A stretch of 64,000 nt of DNA from Azolla caroliniana (GCA_043228905.1 JBHGNT010000005.1:13206001-13270000), one strand, 5' to 3'. Positions 9,327-21,003 are shown, numbered from the stretch's first letter. The notes: generated by a model not told the origin, from the letters alone. Program-made: numbers and translations.

Positions 9327-10103
9327 TGTCGTGAAGAAAACCGTCCATAAGCAGAATCGGCAGACCAAGGCGTGGGAACCGGTTCCTCACGCGCGCACGC
9401 TCCAAGTCGAACATAGAAGCGAGTTAGGAGGATAATCGGCAGGAACGGGCCCTAACACGAGTGGAGACAAAGACCGCGCGAACAGTCTTTTCGGTCGCGC
9501 GCGCGAGCTAAGGGACGGCACGAGTCGGCGGCGTAACTACGCGTATGCGTGAAGAACGGAGCGGATCCCTGTTCGAAAGGGACAGGGAATAAAGCTGACA
9601 GGACGGCCTGCTCGTCGGGCTATATAAGAGCAGGAAAGAGCTGTTGCAGGTATCTCGCGCGGAGAGGACGAAGTGCTGTCGGACCGTTTCTGGACGCTTC
9701 TCTCTCTCTGTTTCCTTCCTTCTTGAGCTCCATAGCTTTCTGTGCAGGGTTCCGAGGAGGCTCGCGCTGTTTCGAGGAACGCCCGAGTGCTTCCGGCAGC
9801 CCCTTTGTGCGTCGAAGTGAACAGGCATCGGCATCTGTTCGCCGGCCTGTTCGGTTGTAACCAACCTGTGCCCCGTCGAGGGTTGTAGTCGTGTTAGCCA
9901 TTTTTCTTAATACACATATTTAGTCATTCGCATCTGTCTGTGTCGGTGTCTGTTCGCGTCCACCGTGCTGAAGGGCCGCGTCCCTGTGTATCCCCGGCCC
10001 TGCGTAGCCGGTTCTCTCCCTTTCTCCTCCCTCGCTTGCTCTTTGGTTCGAGACCCCCGCGGTCCTGCCTCGTTTCCACACGCACTTGCGTAAAATCTCG
10101 ACA
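9327..10103 (+). repeat. gypsy-A1 3' LTR
   Basis: 777 bp, beginning TGTCGTGAAGAAAACC directly after a purine-rich tract (GGTGGGGGCGGA) and ending TCTCGACA. A TATA box (CTATATAAGAG) lies near 9620. It is alignable with the shorter gypsy-A2 LTRs (613 and 616 bp). If the target duplication is 4 bp, as in A2, its right copy would be CCGC (10104-10107). The left copy is outside the window. Confidence 0.9.
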
Positions 10104-11147
10104 CCGCAATTTGGGAACTTAAGCTTTCGTACTCGTTCAGGTGATCTTGGACCAAGTTAGATTCTTTCATTCAAAAGTTGTAAAGGCGCCGAATCAGATA
10201 TATCTTCGTGGCGGCGACCTTCTTTTCATAAGTGTCTGAAAGTGTCTTCCATAGTTGGAAGGAAATTGAACACGATTTCATAGTCAAGTACACGGACTCC
10301 GATAGGTGCATCCAAAATTTTGGCGTAGACAATTATGTCCAGGATCTGCCACTCCATCGGCTTGTATCCTTCTGGAGGGTTTTCGTTCTCGATTGGATTG
10401 ATCTGACCCTAGACTATTAGATAGTCCTGCATTTGTTCCTTCTAGAAGTTGAAGTTCGATCCGTCAAACTTCCTTAGACTCATCTCTAACAAGCTAGATG
10501 TTGATGCCATTTGTGTCAGTTGAATGGACTCAATTCGGAGTCGAATACGAACGATGGTGGGAAGTAGTAGACTGGCTCTCTCGACGTTGTTGTAGTTGGA
10601 TTTGAACACAAGTTGAATCGACTCCGACTATTGGTGAGGTCGGTCCAAAATGATTACAATCAATCAACTTAGCCAAATAAGACCCTAATTTGCCAATTTC
10701 GATTTCGAGTGTCGATTTTAAGATGTCGTTCACAGATTTTGTGTTGATTATCCAGGCCGATCCTGCTTCGGGTGACTGGAGCCGACTGGTCCTCCCGAAT
10801 GTCGTTCAGCTGAATGAAGCACGGATTGGGGTAGTTCCCTGAATCCCAAAATGCTATGAGTGATTCCAAGGAACGAGTGAATAGTGGCGATTGACCTGTT
10901 AGATTGTCGCCTTATCCAATGTAGCACAATTGAGGCAGAGCCTTCAAAAAGTGAACTCTCACAAGGATAAAGTACAGCCAACTGTCTTTCTTTAATGGTG
11001 ATTTAGAGCAATGGAGTGCAGGTTTTTCTCTTCACAAAAGAAATGATATTGTACAGAGTTGCCAACTTGGATCGTCACAATGTATAGAGGGAGAGTTGTT
11101 GATGGAGACTAAGTAGACGATGGCAGTAGCATCGAAAGAAACGCCAA
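10104..11147 (-). pseudogene. copia-E gag remnant
   Basis: On the - strand short frames with several stops read as copia gag, for example KESNLVQDHLNEYESLSSQI next to 10104-10170 and KPMEWQILDIIVYAKILDA upstream. Other short frames lie at 10530-10981. gypsy-A1 ends inside this gag, directly after the SSQI segment. The remnant leads into a degenerate initiator-Met primer site at 11148-11159. It is too decayed to place within a copia lineage. Confidence 0.5.
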
Positions 11148-11520
11148 GCTTTGATACTAGATATTGAGGACGTGGTTGTCTACATGTCGAACAATCTCAA
11201 CATCCTCTAGTGAAAGATCATTAACATGTACAAGTAGAGTGGATTGATGATTATAAGCAACCGAATCATGTAACAAGATAAACACGAATGCAAGAAGAGA
11301 CGAGAAAATGTAGGCACAAGATGAGTCGTATTACTCAGGCTCTCAACAACACACTATACAACAAGATGAACCACCTTTTACAAACTAGGTTACAAGGCCC
11401 ATTATGTACTGACTGGGCTAGGGCAACTGCCCTTTGACATATTTACAAAGATGTCCTAAATCTAGTTTGTCTAGGATACAATGTAAATACGGCCATTATA
11501 AACTAGTATTTGACCCTTAG
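11148..11520 (-). repeat. copia-E primer site and LTR-like end
   Basis: The complement of 11148-11159 is TAGTATCAAAGC, close to the initiator-Met primer site TGGTATCAGAGC. The sequence to its right would be the 5' LTR of a - strand copia. The outer end is not sharply defined: RT sequence of another copia begins at about 11521. No target duplication was found. Confidence 0.4.
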
Positions 11521-12259
11521 GCTACTATATATAGATTTCCTCTTCTAACTCACGATGCAGAAATGTTGTTTTTACATCCAATTGTTCAATCCCCAGATTC
11601 ATACATGCAGTTATGCTCAAAATAGTTTGGATGGATGTCCACTTTACTACTGGAGCAAATATCTCATCAAAATCGACACCCTTTTCCTGCTGAAAGCCCT
11701 TTACCACTATTCGGGCTTTATATCTAGGTGTACTACCAACTTCTCTAGTTTTCAACTTTGTAAAACCATTTGTTTCTGAGTGCATTCTCTCCCTTAGGTA
11801 GCTCCATCAACTCATAGGTGTGGTTCTCATCCAAGGAATCCATCTCATCTTGCATGGCACTATACCACTTCTCCTTGTACACATCTGCCATGGCTTTTTG
11901 ATAACATTCCGGCTCACCTTCATCAGTCAGTAGGACATATTGACTAGCTGGATACAGAGAGGATGGTTTCCATGGTTATCTTCTTCCTTCTACCGCCAAT
12001 TCAAGTTTAGTTGCTTCTGCCAGCTCATTATCTACCTCAGATTCATGTGCATCAGCCTCCTGTTGTGTGCCGACCAGCTCAGATATGTTGTTTGTGGGAT
12101 GACTATGTAGGAGTGGGGTCGGCTAGTGTCAAATCCATAACTGTCGCCGGCTGGGAAGAAGACGCTGATTTCTATTGTCTCTAGTCTTCAATCGTCTTGT
12201 CTTCCATGAATACAATATCATGGCTCACCACTTTCTTTTCAAGAAGATCCACAACTTAT
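11521..12259 (-). pseudogene. copia-D0 fragment: RT N-terminal half and integrase C-terminus
   Basis: On the - strand 11525-11785 reads as copia RT (YKARIVVKGFQQEKGVDFDE, QLDVKTTFLHRELEEEIYI), very like copia-D1 at 58421-59602. Toward 12259 there are linker and integrase C-terminal pieces (KKVVSHDIVFMEDKT). D0 continues on the other side of gypsy-2 at 20241. RT breaks off at about 11521, before the catalytic YVDD. Many stops show that it is old. Confidence 0.75.
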
Positions 12260-12700
12260 TGTTAGGAACAGTACTAAGACAGAGAAGTACTGTCAAGAAT
12301 AGTACTAAGACAAAGACAGAATTAGTACTAAAAAATGAGGATTAGTACTAAGGGAGGTGTAGAACTCTCGAGAGAAGGAAAGAGTGAGTGAGAGAGAGAG
12401 AGAGAATGATGATAACAAAAGATATCTATTATGTTAAGAGAATATACAATAGTCGCTAAAAGGCTTAAGACTGGCGTTGAACCGATTTGGTTCGAATTAA
12501 TGCCTTGTGCCTCCTTTTATAGTGGTCTCAGGAGTACTCCTGAACTTTCTAGAATGTTCCAAAGAAATTTGGAATATACATCCAATTTCTATAGTAAAAC
12601 TTAAATGAAAATAATATCCTTCGTATTACAACATATAGTCTAATGGTCAAGAGCTCGACCCATGTAACATAAGGTCATGGGTTTGAGTTTTGCCATATCA
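12260..12700 (-). repeat. gypsy-2 3' LTR
   Basis: 441 bp, related to the gypsy-1 LTRs and ending CATATCA on the + strand. A short motif (GGAACAGTACTAAGACAGAG) is duplicated at the left end compared with gypsy-1, and likewise in the 5' LTR. It carries a GA microsatellite, a TATA-like site on the - strand and a decayed antisense tRNA-like module. Confidence 0.88.
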
Positions 12701-12719
12701 CGAGACTATCCCCCTTTTA

Positions 12720-14233
12720 AAATGACGAGTGTCACGAGCCGTTTTGGATTGAGGACCCGGTTTGTCTTGATATTGACTGTGAAAGTCTTCAAGATGAGCA
12801 CAAGCATTGGCCACATTCTCTATTGGTTCCCAAGTACGCTCGTTGGGACTATATCCTAGCCAATCGACTAAATAGTAGAGCTTGTTGCGAACAATCTTGG
12901 AATCGAGGATGGGGGCAACCTCGTACTAAGGTCCATCTTCAAGTTCGATCGAGGGTGGAGGTTGTTTAATACGACCTGGGATGATGCTGTCTTTATAAGG
13001 TTCGAGGAGAGAACTATGAAACACCGGACCTATCTGAAGTTGTGGAGGTAGATCGAGACGAAAAGTGACATCATTAATTTTTCCGATAATACGGAAAGGA
13101 CCTAATCACCGATAATCCAACTTCTCGCATGAGCGAGTAGTTTTGATGTGTCATCGTGGTAGCCATACCCGATCTCCAATGTTAAAACTGGATGGAAGAC
13201 GATGACGATCCACGCAAACCTTGTGTGTTTGTTGAGCTTGTTGTAGATGAGTAGATAAATCCCCTTGTATCTTGCATAACCACTCTAAACTATCCTCTCT
13301 AAAAGGATTTGTGGGTAACTCTGGGGTTTCAAATACACACCACCGGGGGTGATAGCCCGTATAAGCATAAAATGGTGTAACCTTTGTCGATGAGTGGACA
13401 GAGTTATTATATGAAAATTCGGCGAAGTGGAGAATATCGACCCAGTCATCTTGATGATAGCTTAGAAAGCACCGAAGATACTGCTCCAGCGTTTGATTTG
13501 TTTGTTCTGTTTGGCTGTCTGTTTGCGGGTGGTAGCTAGAGGAGAGGTTACAAGTGACCTTGAGCATTTTAAAGAGGTGCTTCCGGAATTTCGAGACGAA
13601 TTGGGGTCCACGGTTGCTAATGATACTATCGGGAAGGCCATGATGCCGACATACTTCACGCATGACAGTTTCGGTAGTTTCCTCACTAGAGATTTCCTTA
13701 GTACATGGCAGGAAATGGGCCATCTTTGTATATCGATCTACTACTATTAAGATCGCATCGAATCCCTTAGAGACCGGAAGATTTGTGATGAAATCTAGAG
13801 CAATGGATTGCCACGGCTTGATTGGAATTGGTAATGGTTCTAATAAAACATATGGATGATGCCTTGGCATTTTTGCTCTGCAACATGTATCACAAGTTCG
13901 AACAAAATCTTCGACAAATTGTCCCATATGGGGCCACCATAATGAATGTTGTACTAAATCTAATATTTTAGTACTACCAAAATGCCCAGATGTATATGTG
14001 TCATGACAGTTTTGGATTACTCTAAGGTGACAAGAACCATTAGGAACATACAAGATTTTCTTAAAGAATAGTAATCCATCATGACATTTGAATTGTCGAT
14101 AGTCCGTACCTGGTTGTTGCGACTGTGAACAAGATGCTCGAAAGGGATCAATTTGTGCTAGAATGGCTTGGGCGAAAGCATCTATCTTCAAGTCCTCACG
14201 TATGGTATCGGTAACGTGGGAATCCAAGGGCAT
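12720..14233 (-). pseudogene. gypsy-2 integrase and chromodomain
   Basis: The main open part is 13151-14233. It has an HHCC domain (HDTYTSGHFG ... CDTCCRAKM), a core with LDFITNLPVSKG, SNRGPQFVSKF and HPQTDSQTEQTN (D-D-E positions; the second Asp reads Asn), and the start of the C-terminal domain. Further downstream, at 12781-12925, a chromodomain is readable (KLYYLVDWLGYSPNERTWEP), marking a chromovirus. Stops at about 13150 and 12930 break the frame. This whole segment is what gypsy-1 lacks. The two TCTTCAAG repeats at 12786-12793 and 14185-14192 bracket it. Confidence 0.88.
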
Positions 14234-14257
14234 ACCGAAGACCTGCGTTGCTTGGAG

Positions 14258-14840
14258 TCATGTTGGTCCCATGATTACTTGCCTTTGGTTATCAAAAGTT
14301 GGCTCGCCAGGACGCGGTGCTAGATACGAACATCGTGATAATGCATCAGCCTTCCCTTGTTGCTTCCCCGGACGATATGTAATTTTGAAGTCAAAACGAG
14401 TGAGGAATTGGGCCCACCGAGCTTGACGTCGATTTAACACACGAGCATTCTGAAAGTAGGCAAGGTTTTTGTGATCACTGAATACGGCGACTTGATGAGA
14501 AGATCCCTCTAGAAAATACCTCCATTGTGTAAAAGAGTCCACTATTGCTAATAGCTCCTTATCATGAATTTCATAGTTGATTTCGGCGGTGTCAAACTTG
14601 CGTGAGTGGAAAGCCACAGTATGTAGCTTTTCATCATCGCCTTGTTGTGATAGAATGCTACCCAAGGCGAAATCTGACGCATCTGCTTCGATGATGAATG
14701 GTTTTTCCAGATCAACATGAGCTAGAATAGGATCTGATGTAAATATCTTCTTAAGACTCTCAAAAGCCATGTCTACTTCAGAGCAAACGAACGATTGGGC
14801 CTTCCTCGTAAGCTGTGTGAGAGGCAGAACAAGCTTTGAG
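14258..14840 (-). pseudogene. gypsy-2 RNase H
   Basis: The open part 14258-14770 reads IIEADASDFALGSILSQ, FHSRKFDTAEINYEIHDKE and FSDHKNLAYFQN, and ends near the ADALSR motif, close to gypsy-1 pol. It is cut from RT by the solo LTR at 14850. Confidence 0.88.
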
Positions 14841-14849
14841 TAATCCTAT

Positions 14850-15728
14850 TGTCGCTTTGTTACGCGCGTGCGTGTAGAAGGGCGGGATCACGGGGGTCTC
14901 GAACGAGGGAAGGAGGGAAGCCGAGAAGACGATTCCGGACGCGCATTCCGGAAGCAACCGGATGAGAGAGAGAGAGAAAGAGAGGGAGAAAGAGAGGGAG
15001 CGCGCGCTTGACACCGACTCACACCCACACACACACACCACGCCGACCTAATTCACGCCCTTATGTACAGAAACGGAGGTAAGAGAACACCAAAAGCACC
15101 CACACAAACACCGGACCCCAACAGAGATACGAATATGCACAGACAGACACAAATGTATATATTACAAGGGAAAGAATACATCCCCGGCTTCGAGCCGGGC
15201 CATGGTAGGTTACAACAATCATCTGTTGCCAAGCCGCCGATTGGGGAGCTCACAGGCTTGTCGCACTGAGCGGGGTCTTGCACAGGAGGCCGGGCAGAAG
15301 TAAACCTACAGTAGGGAGAGATACCACCCCGGTCGCGAGCCGGGTACGCTCAGAAGAAGAGGAGTTAACCTAATAGCTTTCCCGCCATAGTTGTCGCCCG
15401 AGTACTCGTGAAGGAGAAGAAGAAGAAGAAGAAGAAGAAAGACGAAGAGACTAACCCTAACTACCGGTATTCCCTCTAACACAAAAATGGGCAACCCCTT
15501 CACAAGAGGCGCTCCCTTCCCTTTATAGAACAAGGAGGGAGATGCCTTACAATGTGGGAAAAATCCCGACTTACATGGGATTCTCTGTCCCAACTTGTCT
15601 ACTCTTCAACGCCATAAAGGCACCCTCGTTATTCACACTAAATGTACAAGGGTGACTGCACATGCTGCACCCCGTCGATGTAGCCAATATTTCCCGGTTT
15701 CCGTCTCTGGCTGAAATTCTTCACGACA
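14850..15728 (-). repeat. solo LTR of gypsy-A type inside gypsy-2
   Basis: 879 bp without coding sequence, interrupting the RT/RNase H region that is continuous in gypsy-1. On the - strand it begins TGTCGTGAAGAA, the same 12 bases as the gypsy-A LTRs, and ends GCGACA. A TATA-like TTCTATAAAGGG lies on the - strand near 15524. It has GA- and GAA-rich microsatellites. No exact target duplication is visible (CTAT left, TTGT right), which suggests age or boundary mutation. A solo LTR arises by recombination between the two LTRs of a full element. Confidence 0.7.
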
Positions 15729-16667
15729 TTGTATAAACTTGCGGTAAAAATTTGCAAAGCCTAAAAAGCATTGCACATCTCGCAACAAAAGCAAAGTCTG
15801 CCACTCTACCACCGTTTTGACCTTAGTTGGATCCATGGAGATGTCTTCCGAGGAAATGACATAGCCTAGAAATTCTACCTAGTTGCACTCGAAACTACAT
15901 TTTTCTAGCTTTGCATAAAGACCATGTTCTCGAAGTTGTTTTAGTACTAATAGTACATGAGAATCATTCTCTTCTTGGGTCTTCGAATAAACCAATAGAT
16001 CATCCAAATAGATGATCAAACAAAATTCCAAGAGATCTCGGAATATATCATTTGTCATGTGTTGGACGACTACTGGTGTATTAGTGAGGCCGAATGGCAT
16101 GACCGTATACTCGAAGTGCCCATATCTGGTGCGAAACGCGATCCTCCATTCATCTCTTGGTTGGATCCGTACGAGGTTATATGCTCCTTGTAAGTCGATC
16201 TTTGTGAAGAACCTTGCACCATTGATCCGTTCTAAAAGACTTGAGATAAGGGGAAATGCATACCTATTCCTGATGATGACCTTATTCAAGCCACGGTAAT
16301 CTACGACGAGACGAAGTGATCCATCCTTTTTCTTGATGAAGAAAGTGGGTGCGCCACCTGGAGATTTCAAATGTCAAATGAAACCATTTGCCAAATTCTC
16401 CTCTATATAGGCTCGAAGGACTTCTAGCTCGGTTGGTGACAAATTGAGGATCAGTCCCCATGGTGGCTCTTTTCCCGGTTGTAAATCGATGGGACAAACA
16501 TATGGTCGATGGTGATGAAGCGTATTGGCTTGTACATTATTGAACACATCGGCATAATGACGATACTTCTCTGGAAGTTGAACGGTGGACTCCTCTTTAG
16601 TGGTGTTGGAGGGTTTTACTGATAGTGCGAAGAGAAACATTTCTTCCTTGCGTCCTTCCTCACGCAA
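15729..16667 (-). pseudogene. gypsy-2 reverse transcriptase
   Basis: Two open pieces (15879-16370 and 16374-16667), plus 15729-15836 beside the solo LTR, together cover RT up to the connection domain. The YLDD site, the [20 protein letters not shown] motif and MPFGLTN are present. Stops and an indel near 16372 break the frame. Close to gypsy-1 pol throughout. Confidence 0.85.
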
Positions 16668-17166
16668 CTTATGTAGTGAAATGCTTTAAATCTTATGAGT
16701 AGATCCTCGGGTTTGTCAATACTGGATTTCTCTTGTTCTCCAATCTATTTCTGGGTTATGTAATTCGAACCATGGTAAACCCAAAACAATGGGATGTTTT
16801 GGGATACTAATTATATTAAAGGATACTACACATGCTAAATTATCTAGGACAATATTAACGGGCTCTGACTCTTATATGATATTTCCAGAAGCAATGGGAC
16901 GATCATCAATGACTACTACAGAGGCTGGACACGGGAGTTTTCTTAGGGATATCTGATGAGCTTGGGCAAAACTCCTATCCATGAAGCAAGAATGAGCTCC
17001 GAAATCTAGGAGTGCTGAGACATGTACTGGAGAGGTACCTTAAGTACTAATTGTTACTTGGGCTAAGAACACATTGCTAACTTGCTTAGAGGGAATGGAA
17101 CCACTAATGGGATGCACAACTCTAGGGCTATCCAACAAAACGACTCCTATTTGACCAGACTTAGTC
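16668..17166 (-). pseudogene. gypsy-2 protease remnant
   Basis: Aligns by eye with the gypsy-1 protease (3060-3500) but has several stops and small indels. No intact frame remains. It lies between gag and RT as expected. Confidence 0.65.
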
Positions 17167-18298
17167 GTTTAACTCTTCTTCTAAATGACTAAGGACATCA
17201 AATTTGTTCGATAGATTTGGGCTACTAGGACTACTAGGACTATTAGATATTCCTATTGAAATAGACTCGGCTTTAGTACAATTTGAACTAGCAACTATTT
17301 GGTTTACTTGTCTTCTTGGCCTATGGGGAACAATTCACTCCAATATGCCCTGGTCCACCGCAATAAAGACATAGTCAATTTTCTCGGTGTCGCTACTTTT
17401 CTTCTTCCAGTAGGGGTCCACAATGACGTGTAGTGTCAATTTCCATCAGAGTTGGAGTATTCACTAGAGATATATTATATGACTCCCTTGGAAAAGGTTT
17501 TGCTACCATTGAGGCGTAGGTGGGCTCTAATCTTGCCCTTGGCATTTGGAACTGATGTTCTGAACGTCGTTCAAAAAGATGGTTGTCGGATCTCACCACG
17601 CGACTGATTGCTTCTATCAATGACTTTGGTTCTTCGGGGAAGGTCAAGAGTAAATCCTTGACATCGTTACGTAGACCATAATGAAATTGCTCCATTAGTG
17701 CTTGGTCATTCCAGGGGATATCGGAGGCGAGTAGGTGGAAATCTACAGCGTATGCAGAGGTTAGACGATCACCTGGACGTAATCGTCGGATTTTGTTGAT
17801 TGCCATCCTTATGTTGTCAGTGTCTCCAAAATAGGCTTTAAACTCACTTAAAAACTCTTCAAAAAATTTTAGTAAAGGAGATTCCTTTTCTAATAACAAA
17901 GCGAACCATGCCAAAGCCGAGCCTACTAAACCCACTCGTGATGCATCGGTGGCATATCGGGAAGGATGCATTTGAATGACTAATCATACTTGATTAAGGA
18001 ATCCTCTAAATTACAATCGCGTTCCATCGAATATCATGGGAAGGCCGATCTTGGGTTCTTTATGAATCCCTTGTATACTGGGTCCTTGTTGTTGCATCGC
18101 TACTATGGTTGCTTCGAACTGTTGCACACGTAATGCTAGTTCCCCATGTTGTTGTTGCATCTGCTGCTTCTCTAAGGAGATTTGTTGAAGCTCCCCCAAC
18201 AATCGTTGATTTTCTTGTTCCAATGCGAGAAACTTTTCTTTCAAGCATTGCAACTCTGAGAAAACGGATTGATATTCTTGAGCGCTAACAGTGACCAT
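17167..18298 (-). pseudogene. gypsy-2 gag
   Basis: Open pieces 17393-17971 and 18011-18298 match gypsy-1 gag from the ATG (complement of 18296-18298) through the coiled-coil-like segment and gag domain. A small in-frame deletion removes a few residues near 17930, and stops occur near 17975 and 17390. The zinc knuckle region follows at about 17350. The gag end and the G-TTA-AAC site (17167-17173) are conserved. Confidence 0.85.
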
Positions 18299-18644
18299 AG
18301 TATGAGAGAAAAGAGGAATAAGAGATTAGTATGAAGGGAGCAAGAAGTAAGAAGATAAGGAAGAGAAGGAAGGAGGCCAAAATCGGTACAAACTGTTAGG
18401 AACAGTACTAAGACAGAGAAAAACTGTCAGGAACAGTACTACGAGAGAGAAGGAATTAGTACTAAAAAATGAGGATTAGTACTAAGGGAGGTGTAGAACT
18501 CTCGAGAGAAGGAAAGAGTGAGTGCGAGAGAGAGAATTATGATAACAAAAGATATATATTATGTTAAGAGAATATACAATAGTAGCTAGAAGGCTTAAGA
18601 CTAGCGTTGAACCGATTTGGTTCAAAATAATGTCGTGTGCCTCC

Positions 18645-20064
18645 AACACGTTTGTGTTCACAAGTGGAAGGATAAGGATAAGGAATATTCCGTCTGATTT
18701 TGGGGCTTTTTTGGCCATTTCACAAAACACCTTGATACCAATATCACATGTTCTCAAAAACTTGATGAAAAAGCTAAAATTTTCACCGTTTGGACATGAA
18801 AAGTTCGTGTCGAAAAGTTGACTTTTTGACATGAATTCAATACAATGTATCGAGTTCACGTTTAAAGTTTTTTTGGGGATTTTTTTTAAAAAAAATTTGG
18901 TTTTTTTTCTATTTATTTTGGGTCTTTTTGGATTTTTTCTTTTTTTAAGTTTTAAGTGGTGAAAAAACCAGAGTTTTCATCACAAGTCGATACAATGTAT
19001 CGAATTCATGTTTAAAGTTATTTTTTTCCCAAAAAACAATTTTAAAAACAAATAAATAAATAAATAACAATTTGAAAAAATTACTTTAAACATGAACTAG
19101 ATACATTGTACTGAATTGTGATGAAAAATCTAGTTTTATTCAATTTTTATTTTTTTTGTTTTATTTTATATATTTTTTATTTTTTTAAATTCGGGAAAAA
19201 AAGACTTCGAACATGAATTTGATACGTTGTATGGAATTGATATGAAGACTCTATTTTTTACATCAACTCGATACAATGTATGGAGTTCATGTTTAGAAAT
19301 CTTCTTTTTTTTCAAATAAAAGAGGTTTACAGTTTACATGAACTCGAATTGTACTAAAATCTTTGTTTTGACAAGAGTAAAAGATGAATATCGATGTTGT
19401 AAAGAAGTATGTTGCACAACAAGATACCTTATGGTGAACATGTGCTTCCTTGATTAACAAAAAACCATTAATAATTGTGTTGATGGTAATTGAACCTTGC
19501 AAATGCAGAAGAAGAGGAGAGCATTGTGGATACCTTCATAACTATGTGATATGTTCAAATTGATATATTAATGTTTACATCTAAAATTGACAGTTTATGA
19601 ATATCATCTACATTTTAGGAGTTATGGATTTATTAAAATTGTTTATGAATATTGTATACATTTCTTGAGTTGTGAATTTATGCATGTTAATGAGCACTAA
19701 ATTTATAGATGATGGCATTAAGGATTACAATGTTCCCTCTTATACTTAAAACAATAGATGTAACTTCCACTTTTGGAACCTACATCTTCTCAAGATAGTT
19801 AACTTCCATTGGGATTTTCTTTAAGTTAACTACATTTCATATCTTCAACCCATCAACGTTTAAACATTTATTGAAAACTATGCAATTTTAGAAATTATCA
19901 TTTTGAAACTTGTTAAATCTCCAAAAATTAGCAAAATTTACATGCTATTTAAAACATGTGATACTGGTGTATCAAGTTTCTGAAAATCGCCTAAATTCGC
20001 AATATTATAAAAGGAATCTATAAGTGGAATGCGTGATCCTTCCACTTGTGAACGCGAACGTGAT
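18645..20064. mobile_element. 1420-bp non-autonomous DNA element with 29-bp TIRs
   Basis: Terminal inverted repeats at 18645-18673 and 20036-20064 share GTTCACAAGTGGAAGGAT and differ at a few outer positions (AACACGTTTGT versus ATCACGTTCGC). The flanking 4 bp are CTCC on both sides (18641-18644, 20065-20068), and the LTR of gypsy-1 shows the empty site. The inside is very AT-rich with no credible ORF. It contains five imperfect palindromes centred on a GATACAATGTATC-like core between 18829 and 19295. The superfamily is undecided: a 4-bp duplication does not fit the common plant hAT, Mutator or CACTA patterns. Confidence 0.75.
18829..19295. repeat. five degenerate palindromic motifs in the TIR element
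   Basis: Copies at about 18829-18872, 18979-19014, 19085-19125, 19210-19245 and 19259-19295. Each has the form CATGAA..., a core close to GATACAATGTATC, then a complementary ...TTCATG arm, usually followed by TTTAAA-like sequence. They vary in orientation and spacing. Confidence 0.5.
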
Positions 20065-20240
20065 CTCCTTTTATAGTGTTCCCAAGAGTACTCCTTAAGT
20101 TTCTAGAATGTTCCAAAGAAATCTGGAATATACATCAATTTTCTATAGTAAAATTTAAATGAAAATAATATTTTTCGTATTACAACATATAGTCTAATGG
20201 TCAAGAGCTCGACCCATGTAACATAAGGTTATGGGTTCGA

Positions 20241-21003
20241 CCGAACTCATCTCTTGAGTACCCCAAGAATATGCATGGCTTGGACTTCATGTCCAGCTTT
20301 GACCTTTGATCATTTGCAACATGCATATATGTCGAGCATTCGAACACTCTCAAGTGCTAGTAAGAGAAGCACTCTCAAGTGCTAGTAAGAGAAGTTTCTT
20401 CTTGTCCACACCCTCTGTGGAACATCACCATTTAGAGACACTAAGGGGAACCCGTTTATAAGATAAACAACCATCAACATTGCCACAACCCAATACAATT
20501 TCGGCAATTTTGCAAGTGACAACATGCTTCATACCCTTTCCATTATGGTTCAGTTCATCCTCTCTGCTAGACCATTCAATTCATGTGTCTTCAGCACTGT
20601 GTAGTCAAGTTTGATACCTTGAGTCTTACAATACATCTCAAACTGGATCTTGTACTCACTACCGTTATCTGTCTGAACAGCCTTCAACTTTTGTCCAGAT
20701 TCTTTTTTAGCCCTAGCATGGAATTGTTTAAAGTCTGACATCACCTGGTCTTTAGTCTTCAATACGAAAGCCCAGAACTTTCTGTTATAGCCATCAATGA
20801 ATGCCACAAAGTATTGTCCACCACGATGTGACATTGCATCCACATAACATACATATGCGTGAACCAATTCTAAAGCAAGCTCTCTTCTCATTGGAGGTCT
20901 AGAATGGAACGTGACCCTATTTTCTTACCAACCAAGCAATCAACACATTTGTCCAGATCCATACCTTTCACTCCTGGGAGGAGATCCTTTCCAGCAAGCA
21001 TAT
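20241..21003 (-). pseudogene. copia-D0 integrase fragment
   Basis: On the - strand 20550-20891 reads as copia integrase core (YFVAFIDGYNRKFWAFVLK, QTDNGSEYK, ELNGLAERMN). Toward 20241 follow QRSKLDMKSKPCIFLGYS pieces, and toward 21003 the start of the core. It joins 11521-12259 across gypsy-2 and continues at 29451 across copia-B1. In-frame stops mark it as dead. Confidence 0.8.

Larger units (their letters stand above)
1..10103 (+). mobile_element. gypsy-A1, Ty3/gypsy-like LTR retrotransposon, 5' end outside window
   Basis: The order is gag (CCHC knuckle), retropepsin, RT, RNase H and integrase with a GPY-like C-terminus, then a polypurine tract and the 3' LTR (9327-10103). The 5' LTR and the start of gag lie left of the window. 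The element is interrupted at 892-5241 by gypsy-1. Removing that insert and one GGTGG target copy restores the layout of gypsy-A2 near 45450, which has an uninterrupted site. Coding is GC-rich compared with the chromovirus and old copia sequence nearby. The RT frame has one nonsense codon (7384-7386), so this copy is inactive as it stands. From memory, the RT and integrase resemble gypsy elements common in fungi more than the usual angiosperm lineages. That is recall, not a computed result. Confidence 0.9.
12260..20240 (-). mobile_element. gypsy-2, chromovirus LTR element inserted in copia-D0
   Basis: An older relative of gypsy-1 that retains integrase and chromodomain. Order on the - strand: 5' LTR (18394-18644 plus 20065-20240), gag, protease, RT, RNase H, integrase, chromodomain, 3' LTR (12260-12700). 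Two later insertions lie inside it: a gypsy-A-type solo LTR (14850-15728) between RT and RNase H, and a 1420-bp TIR element (18645-20064) in the 5' LTR. The outer end of the 5' LTR is truncated, so no target duplication can be seen. The copia-D0 integrase is readable on both sides. Confidence 0.9.
18394..20240 (-). repeat. gypsy-2 5' LTR, split by a TIR element and truncated
   Basis: The LTR is in two pieces, 18394-18644 and 20065-20240. It is interrupted immediately downstream (on the - strand) of its TATA-like CTATAAAAGG, with CTCC on both sides of the insert. The outer terminus is missing: homology to the other LTR ends at GGGTTCGA (20240), where copia-D0 resumes. Confidence 0.85.
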
